From CAMBRQ01 sp945870325 (lineage in GTDB: Bacteria > Bacillota > Clostridia > Lachnospirales > Lachnospiraceae), in NCBI RefSeq assembly GCF_050313795.1, contig NZ_JBNPMC010000054.1:1-21181 (forward strand): 21,181 bases of DNA, given 5' to 3'. Under the pieces are notes generated by a model, which worked only from the letters and a program-made list of their open reading frames with translations, did not search any database and was not told the DNA's origin. Made by a program: the position numbers and the translations under genes. The first letter of the stretch is position 1; every line of letters begins with the position of its first letter. Of this stretch, positions 1 to 8,533 are shown in pieces.

Positions 1-22
1 AAGGAATAAAATAGATAAGCGT

Positions 23-30
23 AGAAGGAG
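23..30 (+). promoter_or_regulatory. Ribosome binding site of the first gene
   Basis: AGAAGGAG lies 4 nt before the ATG at 35 and supports that start. The 22 bases before it are too short to show a promoter or the end of an upstream gene, so the true beginning of this operon may lie outside the window. Confidence 0.6.
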
Positions 31-34
31 TCGA

Positions 35-3000
35 ATGGGCACTAAACATTTCCTGGATATTCAGATTGCGGATATATCAGGTAAAAATCTATGTGACGTA
101 TTTAGAGAAAATTTAAAGGTTCAACAGTATAGTAATAGAGAAGATTTTGAGAATATTAGTGTGAGAAGTTTTTTTGATCCTGATTGCAGTGAAAAAGAGA
201 AGTTTCAGAGATATTATCAGGACAAGAATATTATACATCATTATGGTCTTCAGATATTTGCGTCAGTTGTGATGAATAATGATGGCTTTTTTAGAGTCAG
301 GAGCCATTCCGCAGATAATTATTATCATGCGATATATAATACTTCTGAAGTAGAGGCTTCAGATCTAAAGGATTGCATGGAAGGCACAAGATATCGTATC
401 CTGCTGCCATTTCATAGGCAGTTAATTCAGGAAAGCAATAGTATGGTCAATACAGATATCATGTATCATACAAAACTATGGGAAAAGAAGAGAATTGTGG
501 ATGAGACCAAAGAAGAAATACAGAATTTTTATAATATGCTTGAAGAATGCAGAGATACTATGTTGTCAAAAGAAGAAAAAGTATATAAATTACAGAACTG
601 CCTGAATGATCATGAAGATGATATTTTGGTTTTTGATATGGAGCGTATCTGTACACAGGATATTGAAGTGTTTTGTAAAACGGTTATCTTATATATTGCA
701 ACAGGTGCAAAAAACAAACGGCAGAATAATATTGCTATTATTAATTGTAGTACGCAGGATTTTGTAAGTATTGTTCGAATTTTTGCTGTTTGCTATGACA
801 AAAATGGTATGAGTGACTGGATGCGATGGACGCAGATATATCTTTGTGGAAAGGATACTAGAGAAGAATTTTTGCTTTCAGGTAATAATGTTCATACACT
901 TTTGACACGAGTAGAAAAATTGGCTTTTTCAAGAAAAATACATCCAATGTGTATCCAAATTTTACGTAATATATTAGAAAGAAAACGTAGTAAAGATGGA
1001 CGGATATATTCACTAACTGGAGAAGAGAAAGAAGAGTTTAATTATACACCTTTTGATTTGGTGTTAAAAAAAGAAGAAAAAACAATTTTTGAGAATAATG
1101 TGAAGACTGTATTAGAGAATGATATTCAAGGACTTGAAAGTGGATGCAAGATTAGTCCCACACATATGCGGCTTGGCTCGAAGATACATATTAATATGTT
1201 TTATGAAGCGGAACTATTATTCTATAATAATTATTATACCAGCCGTTTTGCCAGCCTTCTCTTTGAAAACTTACAGAAGAGTTTAAGCGAACAGGAGCAA
1301 TCACTGAATAATAAATCTATCTGTCTGATCGGGTACGAGACGTATTCGGAAATGTTGCTTTGTGAATTAAAGAACATAATAACAAAAATATATAAAATAC
1401 CATGCGAATATATAGTCTATGAGATAAAATTGGATGGCAGTATCAATCTGCGATATAAAGAATGCGTAAGGGCGGATATGCTGGGCGTGCTTGTTGTGCC
1501 GATAAATTCTACGTTGACAACTTTTAATAAGGTAGGTGCGGAAGTAAAGAAAGGATTAAAGTCTTTGCCGATATTAGCATATCTAGGAGTTATCCAGGTA
1601 ATGGATAGTTCGGAAATGAAAACAAAAGATGGAAGGACAGAACTGGAAAAGATATATTGGGACAGGAAAGATATTGAAAAACGCCGGATATATAGTAAGA
1701 AACTGCTGGGAGAAAACCGATATGCAAGTTACTTAGTAGAGGTTAAGTGTTTGTGGGAGGATCCTTCGGAGTGTAAGCAGTGTTTTCCGAAGGATTGTCT
1801 GTTTGAGGAAGCCTTGATAGAAACAAATAAGACATCGGTAGTGCCGACACAACTTATAGGACTAAAGGAAGAGGCTTCTAATCCAAAGAACATTATAGTA
1901 AAGCGTTTGCCCAGTGAGGGAGCGGTAGAAACGTTGAAAGATTATTTCTACCAAGGTCATATTATTAGAGATGACAATCATTTTTGTTATTACATAAGAA
2001 CAGCTGCGTATTACCAGGCATATAAGAATGAAATCTTGGAGTGGCTTGGGAGAGTAAGGGAGGCTATTCGAGAGAGAGAGGCGAAAGATAAAGTTATCTT
2101 TAATATTATTGTAAATCCCCTGCATTTTAGTAATACGGGATTTGTAGAAGCAGTGAATGAAGTGGTGTTTGGAGGAGCATCATATGTGCTTCGTATTGAA
2201 AGCGAAAAAGAGTTTAGAGACAATATTCAGACAAAATATAGTGATCTGACAGTGTTATATAGAAATTTTGTAAAAACAGGAAAACGGGCGGAGATTAATT
2301 TTTATTTTGTAGATGATAACATTATAACTGGAAAGGTCTTTTATAGAGTCAGGCATCTGATTCGTTCGTTATTTCCTGAGGAAAATAATGATATAGTGCG
2401 AGTCAATATATTTAGCGCGGTCATAGTATTATTAAATCGTCTTTCAGATTTTTCTATATCGAATTATGTAAATGAAAAACAGGATTATTATGCTTATCTG
2501 AAACTTAACATCTCTAATCTGCGATCCTATGGTGATGCTTGCTTTTTGTGCAAAAAGGAAATGGATATTCAGAAATTAGCGGATTATTCTTCGACTAATG
2601 CGGTGAATTACTATTGGGAAAATAAAAAAGAGCGATATAAATTAAAGACATTGCCAGAGATAAAGAAACAGACCCAGGAAATGAAAGGAAGTGTTAAGTC
2701 AGAACGACTCTATCGAAGAATGATAGCGACACATTATATGAATGAGAGGATGTCGGAATTAGGAGTTGAGAAAAATAATCCATATGCAATATATAAAATA
2801 ATTGTAGAACAGATTAAAAAATCAAAAGCAAAAGATCAAAGTGAAATGATGACAGCATATATTTATTCGGCAGCGTATCCTTTCATAGTTTATAGAAAGT
2901 CTTGCCGTGAAGCGGTATTTCATATGATAATCATTTTATTTGAACTGTTTGTTTTTGAAACAACACTGGAAGAATTAAAGGCGCGAGTTGAAAATAATAA

Positions 3001-4876
3001 AAAAACAGATCATGTGTCGGAGGAAGAAGCAGATGTAATATTGAGTATGCTCGAAGAGTCGAAAGGAATAGAGAAGATCATCCGAAAAATAAAAAACAAA
3101 AAGGAATTTTTAAAATTTTTAATTAAAGTTTCTGCCGAGTTGAAATGTAATTATATTATCAGACCGGATAGAATGGAGATGATTTTGAAAAGATATTATG
3201 ATTTGTTGGAAGGAAAAGACAAAGAAAAGCAGGCAGAGCAATTTAAAAGATATTATGTTTCTGTGGTGAAAAAAATGCTGTCGCTCAGTTCGGACGGTTC
3301 AAAAAGTATGCATTTTGAAAGGACGCTCATTTCTATACTTAAAACAACTGACAGCAGGTCTAAAGATGAGAACATAGGCACAGATTTTAAAAAATATTAT
3401 ATCCAGGTATGTAAGTCGTTGTATCTGGAGAATACTGGAACCATATTCGATGCGGCTAAGGATCTGCAGAAAAATGATATTCAATTAAAAGAATATTATC
3501 TTGAGAATTACGTGGGGATACTGAAGGCTAATGGTATAGAAGGAGAAGAGCAGGAAAAGGTGTCGGAAGCTTTTAGAGATGTCTATGATTATTTAATTGA
3601 TGCCGGCACAAGAACAAACAAAGATCGTTCTGAAGAATATACCGATTATACGGCAAAGGATTTTCAGAGAAGTATTAAGTATTATAATCATTTGGCTGAA
3701 AAGATCAAAATACTTACAGGAGCAATGAAAGTACAGTTCTTATTGGATAACATAGAGTGGGTATTGAAAGTAGATGAGCAGAACAATGTGGTATTTGATA
3801 AGACAGTACGCAGATATGAGGTTTTTGCCCAGGATGAGAGAGAAGAAAAAGTACTTCCGGTTCTGGAAGATAATGATCTGGATCGCATGCTGAAGAATAC
3901 GGTAATGGATACTGTAGCATGTGAAGACAGGTATGCGGTTGTTGTTTATAAAAAGGCGGATAACAGGGCAGAGAAGAAAGAAGATTTCTATTTTAAGCCA
4001 ATCTATCTGGTTTTAGAATATGATACAGAAATTGCGTGGAGGCAATTGGAACAGATCAGAAGAATACTTGCGTTTAGAAATATGATGATTCGTCGCTTTG
4101 AAAATGATTTCGGAAATAATGTCATGCAGAATTGGATAGAGCAGTCCCAGGTTATCAAGCAATTGGGAAAAGCAAGGGCTTTTATACATGCAAATGATTC
4201 GGATTATGATGATATGACGAATATCTGGAATATCTGTAAAGGTTTCTTTTGGGGGAGGAAGTCTGATATTGAAAAACATAAAGAGAAGTATGGGGATATA
4301 CAGGAGGGCTGTATTCTTGAATTAATGACAGATATTCGTATTGGACGGATTAATCTTCTTCTTCTTTCCAATTCTGAATTCAGAGAGGATGAGAATCCAG
4401 GAGAACATAAATTCCGTATAGCGGAAGAACAAATCGAGATTTTGAAGAAAGCATATTATTGGAAAGGCGTATGCATGTGTGACAAAAACGGTATTCCATT
4501 AAAAGACAGGGTGATCGAAGATGCTATCTATGATTCTGTTTTGGAGAAGAATATTAGTGGCAAATATAATTGTGTAAATGAATATTTGTCATATTTGATT
4601 TCTGAAACTATCCGCAGTGCGGCTATCTATGGGAAAAGGGAGGATGGAAAGGTAAAGATACGGATATATAAAGAAGGAAAATATCTGTTCATTTGCAATC
4701 AGTTAAGTGATGGACAGCAGCGGGAATATGTTTTGGATGGTCTGGCAAGGAAAGGCAATGGAATATCATTGGCAGTTGTCTGCGAATATTTTATCAAGCA
4801 ATATAAAGACAGATATGTAAAACTGGATATGAGTCATCATAATTTTGGGATAGGGTTGCCTATTTTTAGCGAATGA
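35..4876 (+). CDS. Giant protein with PRTase-like motifs and a C-terminal degenerate GHKL ATPase domain
   Basis: I do not recognise this 1613-residue soluble protein as a named family; no signal peptide or membrane segment is evident. Residues about 425-510 hold GYET (433-436) and VVPINSTLTTFNK (487-499). Residues about 685-800 hold VDDNIITGK (759-767), which matches the PRPP-binding loop of type I phosphoribosyltransferases (hydrophobic-DD-x-x-TG). The C-terminal ~110 residues resemble a histidine-kinase ATPase: ETIRSA (1524-1529) sits where the N-box E-x-x-x-N-A should be, with Ser1528 replacing the Mg-binding Asn; GNGISL (1574-1579) matches the G2 glycine box; the chain ends in a GIGLP-type strand. 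No DHp/His region was recognised. The stop overlaps the next start (ATGA), so it should be co-translated with the receiver-like protein. An ATP- or nucleotide-sensing scaffold is inferred. The gene is visibly AT-rich relative to genes after 6890. Confidence 0.6.
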   Translation: MGTKHFLDIQIADISGKNLCDVFRENLKVQQYSNREDFENISVRSFFDPDCSEKEKFQRYYQDKNIIHHYGLQIFASVVMNNDGFFRVRSHSADNYYHAIYNTSEVEASDLKDCMEGTRYRILLPFHRQLIQESNSMVNTDIMYHTKLWEKKRIVDETKEEIQNFYNMLEECRDTMLSKEEKVYKLQNCLNDHEDDILVFDMERICTQDIEVFCKTVILYIATGAKNKRQNNIAIINCSTQDFVSIVRIFAVCYDKNGMSDWMRWTQIYLCGKDTREEFLLSGNNVHTLLTRVEKLAFSRKIHPMCIQILRNILERKRSKDGRIYSLTGEEKEEFNYTPFDLVLKKEEKTIFENNVKTVLENDIQGLESGCKISPTHMRLGSKIHINMFYEAELLFYNNYYTSRFASLLFENLQKSLSEQEQSLNNKSICLIGYETYSEMLLCELKNIITKIYKIPCEYIVYEIKLDGSINLRYKECVRADMLGVLVVPINSTLTTFNKVGAEVKKGLKSLPILAYLGVIQVMDSSEMKTKDGRTELEKIYWDRKDIEKRRIYSKKLLGENRYASYLVEVKCLWEDPSECKQCFPKDCLFEEALIETNKTSVVPTQLIGLKEEASNPKNIIVKRLPSEGAVETLKDYFYQGHIIRDDNHFCYYIRTAAYYQAYKNEILEWLGRVREAIREREAKDKVIFNIIVNPLHFSNTGFVEAVNEVVFGGASYVLRIESEKEFRDNIQTKYSDLTVLYRNFVKTGKRAEINFYFVDDNIITGKVFYRVRHLIRSLFPEENNDIVRVNIFSAVIVLLNRLSDFSISNYVNEKQDYYAYLKLNISNLRSYGDACFLCKKEMDIQKLADYSSTNAVNYYWENKKERYKLKTLPEIKKQTQEMKGSVKSERLYRRMIATHYMNERMSELGVEKNNPYAIYKIIVEQIKKSKAKDQSEMMTAYIYSAAYPFIVYRKSCREAVFHMIIILFELFVFETTLEELKARVENNKKTDHVSEEEADVILSMLEESKGIEKIIRKIKNKKEFLKFLIKVSAELKCNYIIRPDRMEMILKRYYDLLEGKDKEKQAEQFKRYYVSVVKKMLSLSSDGSKSMHFERTLISILKTTDSRSKDENIGTDFKKYYIQVCKSLYLENTGTIFDAAKDLQKNDIQLKEYYLENYVGILKANGIEGEEQEKVSEAFRDVYDYLIDAGTRTNKDRSEEYTDYTAKDFQRSIKYYNHLAEKIKILTGAMKVQFLLDNIEWVLKVDEQNNVVFDKTVRRYEVFAQDEREEKVLPVLEDNDLDRMLKNTVMDTVACEDRYAVVVYKKADNRAEKKEDFYFKPIYLVLEYDTEIAWRQLEQIRRILAFRNMMIRRFENDFGNNVMQNWIEQSQVIKQLGKARAFIHANDSDYDDMTNIWNICKGFFWGRKSDIEKHKEKYGDIQEGCILELMTDIRIGRINLLLLSNSEFREDENPGEHKFRIAEEQIEILKKAYYWKGVCMCDKNGIPLKDRVIEDAIYDSVLEKNISGKYNCVNEYLSYLISETIRSAAIYGKREDGKVKIRIYKEGKYLFICNQLSDGQQREYVLDGLARKGNGISLAVVCEYFIKQYKDRYVKLDMSHHNFGIGLPIFSE

Positions 4877-5517
4877 GTGAGGGACAAACAATGGGAAAGA
4901 TACTAAAGATATATATTATTGAAGATCATAAACAACGAAGAGAAGGTATACGTGAGTATTTCCAGAGTGTGAACAGGTTATTATCAGGAGAACAGTATGA
5001 TAAGAATGATGATTTTAAAGATTGTCATCTTTGTTTTCAAAAGTATCAGTATGATCGTATAGTATTGGAAGAGATTCTTCCGAAAAAAGAGGATGATGAG
5101 AATTATAACGATTATAAATTCAATAAAAGAAGTAAATGGGTGAAACATATCGAGAAGATATTAGAGGGTGATGAAGAGAGGATTTTTTTGATAGATTTTG
5201 CGTTGAACGCAAAAGAACGAGCGGGACTCCGGAAAAGTAAGGATAATTTTTCTGCGGAGACAACAAGACGTATAGTGGATCTGCTAAATGAAAAAAGTAC
5301 CAAAAAGGAATACATAATTTTTGAGACTGTAGTAAAAAATGCAGGAAAGAATATTCATGGAATATTAAATATGAAAATGACAGAGAAATTTGAGAATCTA
5401 AGCTACCTGGTTATGTTGGGAGACTATTTTTTGCCGTGGCAGTCGGTATATGAGAAAGTAGAAGCGATTAGCAAAGTGTTCGAGGAAACCATAGAAAAAA
5501 TGGAGGACGGGAAATAA
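4873..5517 (+). CDS. Degenerate response-regulator receiver-like protein
   Basis: A 214-residue stand-alone protein with no DNA-binding domain. The N-terminus KIYIIEDH (12-19) matches beta1 of receivers with the acidic pair E17-D18. FLID (105-108) matches beta3 with D108 as candidate phospho-acceptor. IIFET (148-152) fits beta4 with T152. GDYFLPW (183-189) fits the usual DYL-x-KP-F segment, but the invariant Lys is Leu187. D108 sits some 50 residues later than in standard receivers (about position 54), so there is a charged insertion at about 35-95. Start 4873 is chosen because it overlaps the upstream stop as ATGA; ATG 4891 is an alternative without a clear ribosome site. Its partner is probably the GHKL-bearing protein, as in a two-component pair, but phosphotransfer is doubtful. 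The family assignment is by motif only. Confidence 0.55.
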   Translation: MSEGQTMGKILKIYIIEDHKQRREGIREYFQSVNRLLSGEQYDKNDDFKDCHLCFQKYQYDRIVLEEILPKKEDDENYNDYKFNKRSKWVKHIEKILEGDEERIFLIDFALNAKERAGLRKSKDNFSAETTRRIVDLLNEKSTKKEYIIFETVVKNAGKNIHGILNMKMTEKFENLSYLVMLGDYFLPWQSVYEKVEAISKVFEETIEKMEDGK

Positions 5518-5518
5518 T

Positions 5519-6688
5519 ATGGCAGAAGAAATGGATATTAAAACCAGATGGGAACAGTGCCATGTGAATGGTCAAGTGTATGATTTTTATAACGGCAGCC
5601 TTTATCATTATACGACTAGAGAAAATCTATGGAATATCATAAATTCCAACTCATTTTATGCAAGACATGTGAGATTCTCAAATGATAGTGCTGAATATAT
5701 AATAGGCAAAGAAGAAATTGAAAAATGTCTGGACAGGGGAGAACTCTCAGATCTGGATGATTGCTATATGGTCTGTTTTTGCAAGGAAAATGATATCTTG
5801 AGTCAATGGCGGGAGTATGCACGTGGCGGAGTAGCAATACAAATGGATTTTCGAAATGACCGGATATATACGATCAAATGTAATGCTGATACAGAAAAGA
5901 AAAAAGAGGATCCATATTTTATTCCTGGCGGATATTTTAATGATTCTATAGAGTATAACCTGGCTTATGCGCGTCCCATTGCAGTAAAATATATTCAGCC
6001 GGGGAAAGATGCGTTAAAGAATGTTGTAAATGAGATTAAGAATTATACAAAAGAAGATAGGGAAATGGCAGAAGACGATTGCCTTAAACAATTATTGCCA
6101 TATATTAAGCATAGCGGTTTTAAAGAAGAAAAAGAGGTTCGCTTAGTATTTACTGTGGATGAATTAAATGCGTCGTATCTGGTTGACTATCTGGAGGATA
6201 AGGGAATGATGAGACCTTATATCCGTGTGGAAGTAGGAAATGCCCAAAAAAGACAGGCAGAAGAGTGTGTAATAGAATGTTATAAGGTGCCTAATGAGAT
6301 AAAAAAGAAAATTAAAGAAAACTTGGAGCAGGACATCCTTAAAATAAAAGATCCGGATGGAAAAGAGAAACAGATTAAAATATGTCTTAAAGGCGGGAAG
6401 ACTAAAAGAGAAGAAAAGAATAGAGGGTATATATTTATAGAAAATTGCAAATATCAAGAATATGTTTTTCAAATGGTTGATAAATATGTGTCTTCCTATA
6501 ATATAGATCATAAAAATAAAATACGGATCTGGTGTGGCGGATACCTGCCGATCAGAGGTATTACTGTGGGTCCCAGCAGTGATGCACAGGAACTATGCGA
6601 GAGTATAACACATAAAATAAAAAAGAAATATTGGATGAAATATGTGGAAGTAAATATCAGCAGCATACCATATCGTACAAAAGTGTAG
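5519..6688 (+). CDS. DUF2971 family protein, candidate effector
   Basis: A 389-residue protein starting 1 nt after the previous stop, with GGAGG at 5503-5507. The N-terminal ~265 residues carry DUF2971 hallmarks: LYHYTTRENLW (28-38), the NDSAE block (55-59), a VCFC strand, then SQWREYARGGVAIQMDF. The C-terminal ~120 residues add a lysine-rich linker and a segment with GGYLPIRGITVGPSSDA, of a kind that ends some longer DUF2971 proteins. The family has no settled biochemical role; members are frequent in accessory and defence-like islands. The conserved HYT start invites comparison with ADP-ribosyltransferase-like folds, but that is unverified here. As last gene of the cassette, after a sensor-like and a receiver-like protein, it is the best candidate for the output enzyme. 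Cytosolic; no signal or membrane segment. Confidence 0.75.
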   Translation: MAEEMDIKTRWEQCHVNGQVYDFYNGSLYHYTTRENLWNIINSNSFYARHVRFSNDSAEYIIGKEEIEKCLDRGELSDLDDCYMVCFCKENDILSQWREYARGGVAIQMDFRNDRIYTIKCNADTEKKKEDPYFIPGGYFNDSIEYNLAYARPIAVKYIQPGKDALKNVVNEIKNYTKEDREMAEDDCLKQLLPYIKHSGFKEEKEVRLVFTVDELNASYLVDYLEDKGMMRPYIRVEVGNAQKRQAEECVIECYKVPNEIKKKIKENLEQDILKIKDPDGKEKQIKICLKGGKTKREEKNRGYIFIENCKYQEYVFQMVDKYVSSYNIDHKNKIRIWCGGYLPIRGITVGPSSDAQELCESITHKIKKKYWMKYVEVNISSIPYRTKV

Positions 6689-6797
6689 AGAAAATTTAGA
6701 AGTTGAGACGAATACAGGATAGATTAATTATTAAATCATTTTCAATTTTACGGACACAGGAATATAGAAGAGGTAATGGAGCGCCCCTTCGCAAAAG

Positions 6798-6826
6798 TTG
6801 ACGGCTTTAGCGGGTGTTGGTATAAT
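6798..6826 (+). promoter_or_regulatory. Strong vegetative promoter with extended -10
   Basis: TTGACG (6798-6803), a 17-bp spacer and TATAAT (6821-6826) preceded by TGg (6818-6820) form a near-perfect sigma-A promoter with an extended -10. Transcription should start near 6833, giving a leader of about 60 nt before the nucleotidyltransferase gene. The local sequence is more GC-rich than the preceding cassette. The rest of the gap (6689-6797) shows no gene or convincing terminator. Confidence 0.8.
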
Positions 6827-6893
6827 TAACCACAATGATGGAGTTTGTAAAATAACATTGAGTTAACAGTATTATTTTCGAAAGGAAAGAAGC

Positions 6894-8078
6894 ATGAATA
6901 AAGAATACCTATATCTGCTGCACCTTTTAAAATCTTTTATCCACGAGGAGCCTCCTTGTGCACAAGATGATATCGACTGGAAGAAGATGAACCAGTTGGC
7001 TGAGATTCATTCCGTGGAGGGAATCCTGGGATATATGGTGAAGCAGTATAAACTTTCGCCTTCGCCTGAATTTACAGGGATCATGCGCAAGAAGTGCTTC
7101 TGCAGCATTGGGTTATACAACAAGCGGAGCATACAGATGCAGCAGTTGATTCAGAAGATGCAGGAGGAACATATTGATCATATACTGTTCAAGGGTTATG
7201 TCTTGAAGGATTATTATCCGATACCGGAACTGAGAAGTTATGGAGATATCGATTTTGTGATTCGCCCAGAAGATCGGGAGAAAAGTCATCAATTGATGCT
7301 TCGTGAGGAGTTCCGGATTAAGACGGACTGGGAGCCTGTGTATAGTTATTATAAGTTTACAGAGTATTATGAGATCCATACGGATGTCATGGAAGTCGAT
7401 GTGTCGGAGAAGGCGGATTATCGGGAGTATTTTCAGCATATGTGGGAGCACGCAGTACAGGTGGATGGATGTACCTGGCAGTTTACGCCGGAGTATCATT
7501 TTATCTATCTGTTGACGCATATTGCCAAGCATATCTATGGATCTGGAGCGGGTGCGCGGATGTATCTGGATCTTGCGGTGTTCATACTTCATTTTGGTAA
7601 GGGGATAGATTGGGATTTTGTAAGTCAGGAGCTTCATAAGATTGAATTATATGACTTTTATTGTGTGGCGCTTACGGCAGTGAAGGAATGGTTCGCCGTG
7701 GACAGCCCGATTGAACTTAAGCCGATTGCGAAGGAGGTTATGGATGAATTCCTTGTGTACACGCTTGAAGCGGGGGTGTTCGGATATGTGAACAGGGAGC
7801 GGGGAGTGAATGCGTTAAAGAAGAATGCTGAAGATGAAGAGAGTGTTTCCAGAGTATCCACTTTGCTGCATAGGATATTCCCATCAGCGTCGGATATTGA
7901 GAAGAGGTATACTTATCTTAAGGGAAGACACTGGCTGCTTCCGGTTGCCTGGGTGCATAGGTTTTTCAGGACGAAGGAGACATGGGGAAGCCATGCGCAT
8001 GAGGCGAAGGTAATTATGTCGGCGGATTCGGAGGAAGTTGTTAGGCTGAGGAAGATATACAAGGACATTGGGCTGTAG
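6894..8078 (+). CDS. Nucleotidyltransferase-fold protein (NTP_transf_5-like, RiPP-associated type)
   Basis: A 394-residue cytosolic protein. Residues 98-120 run LFKG (98-101) to YGDIDF with G117-D118-I119-D120, the nucleotidyltransferase-fold signature of the uncharacterised NTP_transf_5 family (Pfam PF14907), whose members often read 'lKG...y...R...DiDllv'. A conserved-looking H-x-x-K-H segment (LLTHIAKHIYG) follows near residue 210. Related proteins sit in peptide-modification clusters beside PqqD and HprK-like genes, including phosphorylated lasso-peptide loci, where a role in extending a phosphate-type modification has been proposed. Here it precedes the PqqD gene by 170 bp but has its own strong promoter. 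The start is supported by AAAGGAAAG just upstream of ATG 6894. The substrate is unknown; nucleotidyl transfer to the precursor at 12084 is inference. Confidence 0.7.
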   Translation: MNKEYLYLLHLLKSFIHEEPPCAQDDIDWKKMNQLAEIHSVEGILGYMVKQYKLSPSPEFTGIMRKKCFCSIGLYNKRSIQMQQLIQKMQEEHIDHILFKGYVLKDYYPIPELRSYGDIDFVIRPEDREKSHQLMLREEFRIKTDWEPVYSYYKFTEYYEIHTDVMEVDVSEKADYREYFQHMWEHAVQVDGCTWQFTPEYHFIYLLTHIAKHIYGSGAGARMYLDLAVFILHFGKGIDWDFVSQELHKIELYDFYCVALTAVKEWFAVDSPIELKPIAKEVMDEFLVYTLEAGVFGYVNRERGVNALKKNAEDEESVSRVSTLLHRIFPSASDIEKRYTYLKGRHWLLPVAWVHRFFRTKETWGSHAHEAKVIMSADSEEVVRLRKIYKDIGL

Positions 8079-8153
8079 GATATGTTAGGAGATATTTCAG
8101 AGATATATGATAAAAGTGGTCAATAAAATGTCATAATCACCATCCTTATCCAG

Positions 8154-8181
8154 TTGACAACCTGTTCAAATCTGCTATAGT
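8154..8181 (+). promoter_or_regulatory. Promoter of the PqqD-LuxR operon
   Basis: TTGACA (8154-8159), a 16-bp spacer and TATAGT (8176-8181) with an upstream TGc (8173-8175, extended -10) form a strong sigma-A-type promoter. Predicted start is near 8188, leaving a leader of about 60 nt that contains the palindrome at 8208-8224. No terminator was seen between 8079 and here, so some read-through from the upstream gene is possible. Confidence 0.75.
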
Positions 8182-8207
8182 ATAAACAGGGAAAAAGTAA
8201 GGTACGA

Positions 8208-8224
8208 GATAACAATACGTTATC
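8208..8224. promoter_or_regulatory. Perfect inverted repeat, candidate operator
   Basis: GATAAC-AATAC-GTTATC is a perfect 6-bp inverted repeat with a 5-nt centre, about 20 nt after the predicted transcription start and before the PqqD ribosome site. The position suits a repressor or autoregulatory site. The binding protein is unknown; the LuxR-type protein of the same operon is one candidate. Confidence 0.45.
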
Positions 8225-8248
8225 AGAGTGATAAAAGGATATGAGAAT

Positions 8249-8533
8249 ATGAAAGTGGATAAAGAATTTGTTCTGAGAGAGATTGCCGGAGATTATATTA
8301 TCATTCCGACAGGCAAGACAGTATTGGAATTCAATGGACTGATTACTGTAAATGAAGTAGGCGTGTCTCTGTGGAATATGCTTCAGAATGAGATTACATT
8401 AGATGGACTTGTGCAGGGAATCCTGGATGAGTATGATGTAGAGGAAGAGGTCGCAAGGGAGGACATACAGGAATTCCTGGATACGCTTGCGTCAGGAGGA
8501 ATTCTTACAAAGGATGAAGAGAATGCAGACTAA
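8249..8533 (+). CDS. PqqD-like RiPP recognition protein
   Basis: A 94-residue small protein of the PqqD family, the RiPP recognition element that binds the leader of a precursor peptide and delivers it to a modifying enzyme. The family pattern is clear: an N-terminal beta-hairpin (GDYIIIPTGKTVLEFNGLI), then NEVGVSLWNML and helices ending FLDTLASGGIL. I start at ATG 8249 (MKVDKEF), preceded by AAAGGA (8234-8239) at 9 nt; the in-frame GTG 8228 adds seven residues without a better ribosome site. The natural partners are the radical SAM/SPASM enzyme at 13201 and the precursor at 12084, about 4 kb away. The gene is stand-alone rather than fused to the enzyme, and it overlaps the regulator gene that follows. 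Confidence 0.85.
   Translation: MKVDKEFVLREIAGDYIIIPTGKTVLEFNGLITVNEVGVSLWNMLQNEITLDGLVQGILDEYDVEEEVAREDIQEFLDTLASGGILTKDEENAD

Noticed and set aside
6736..6751. Near-palindrome GATTAATTATTAAATC as a terminator for the DUF2971 gene
   Set aside because: It is short, entirely A/T except at its ends, and has no T tract at the proper place.
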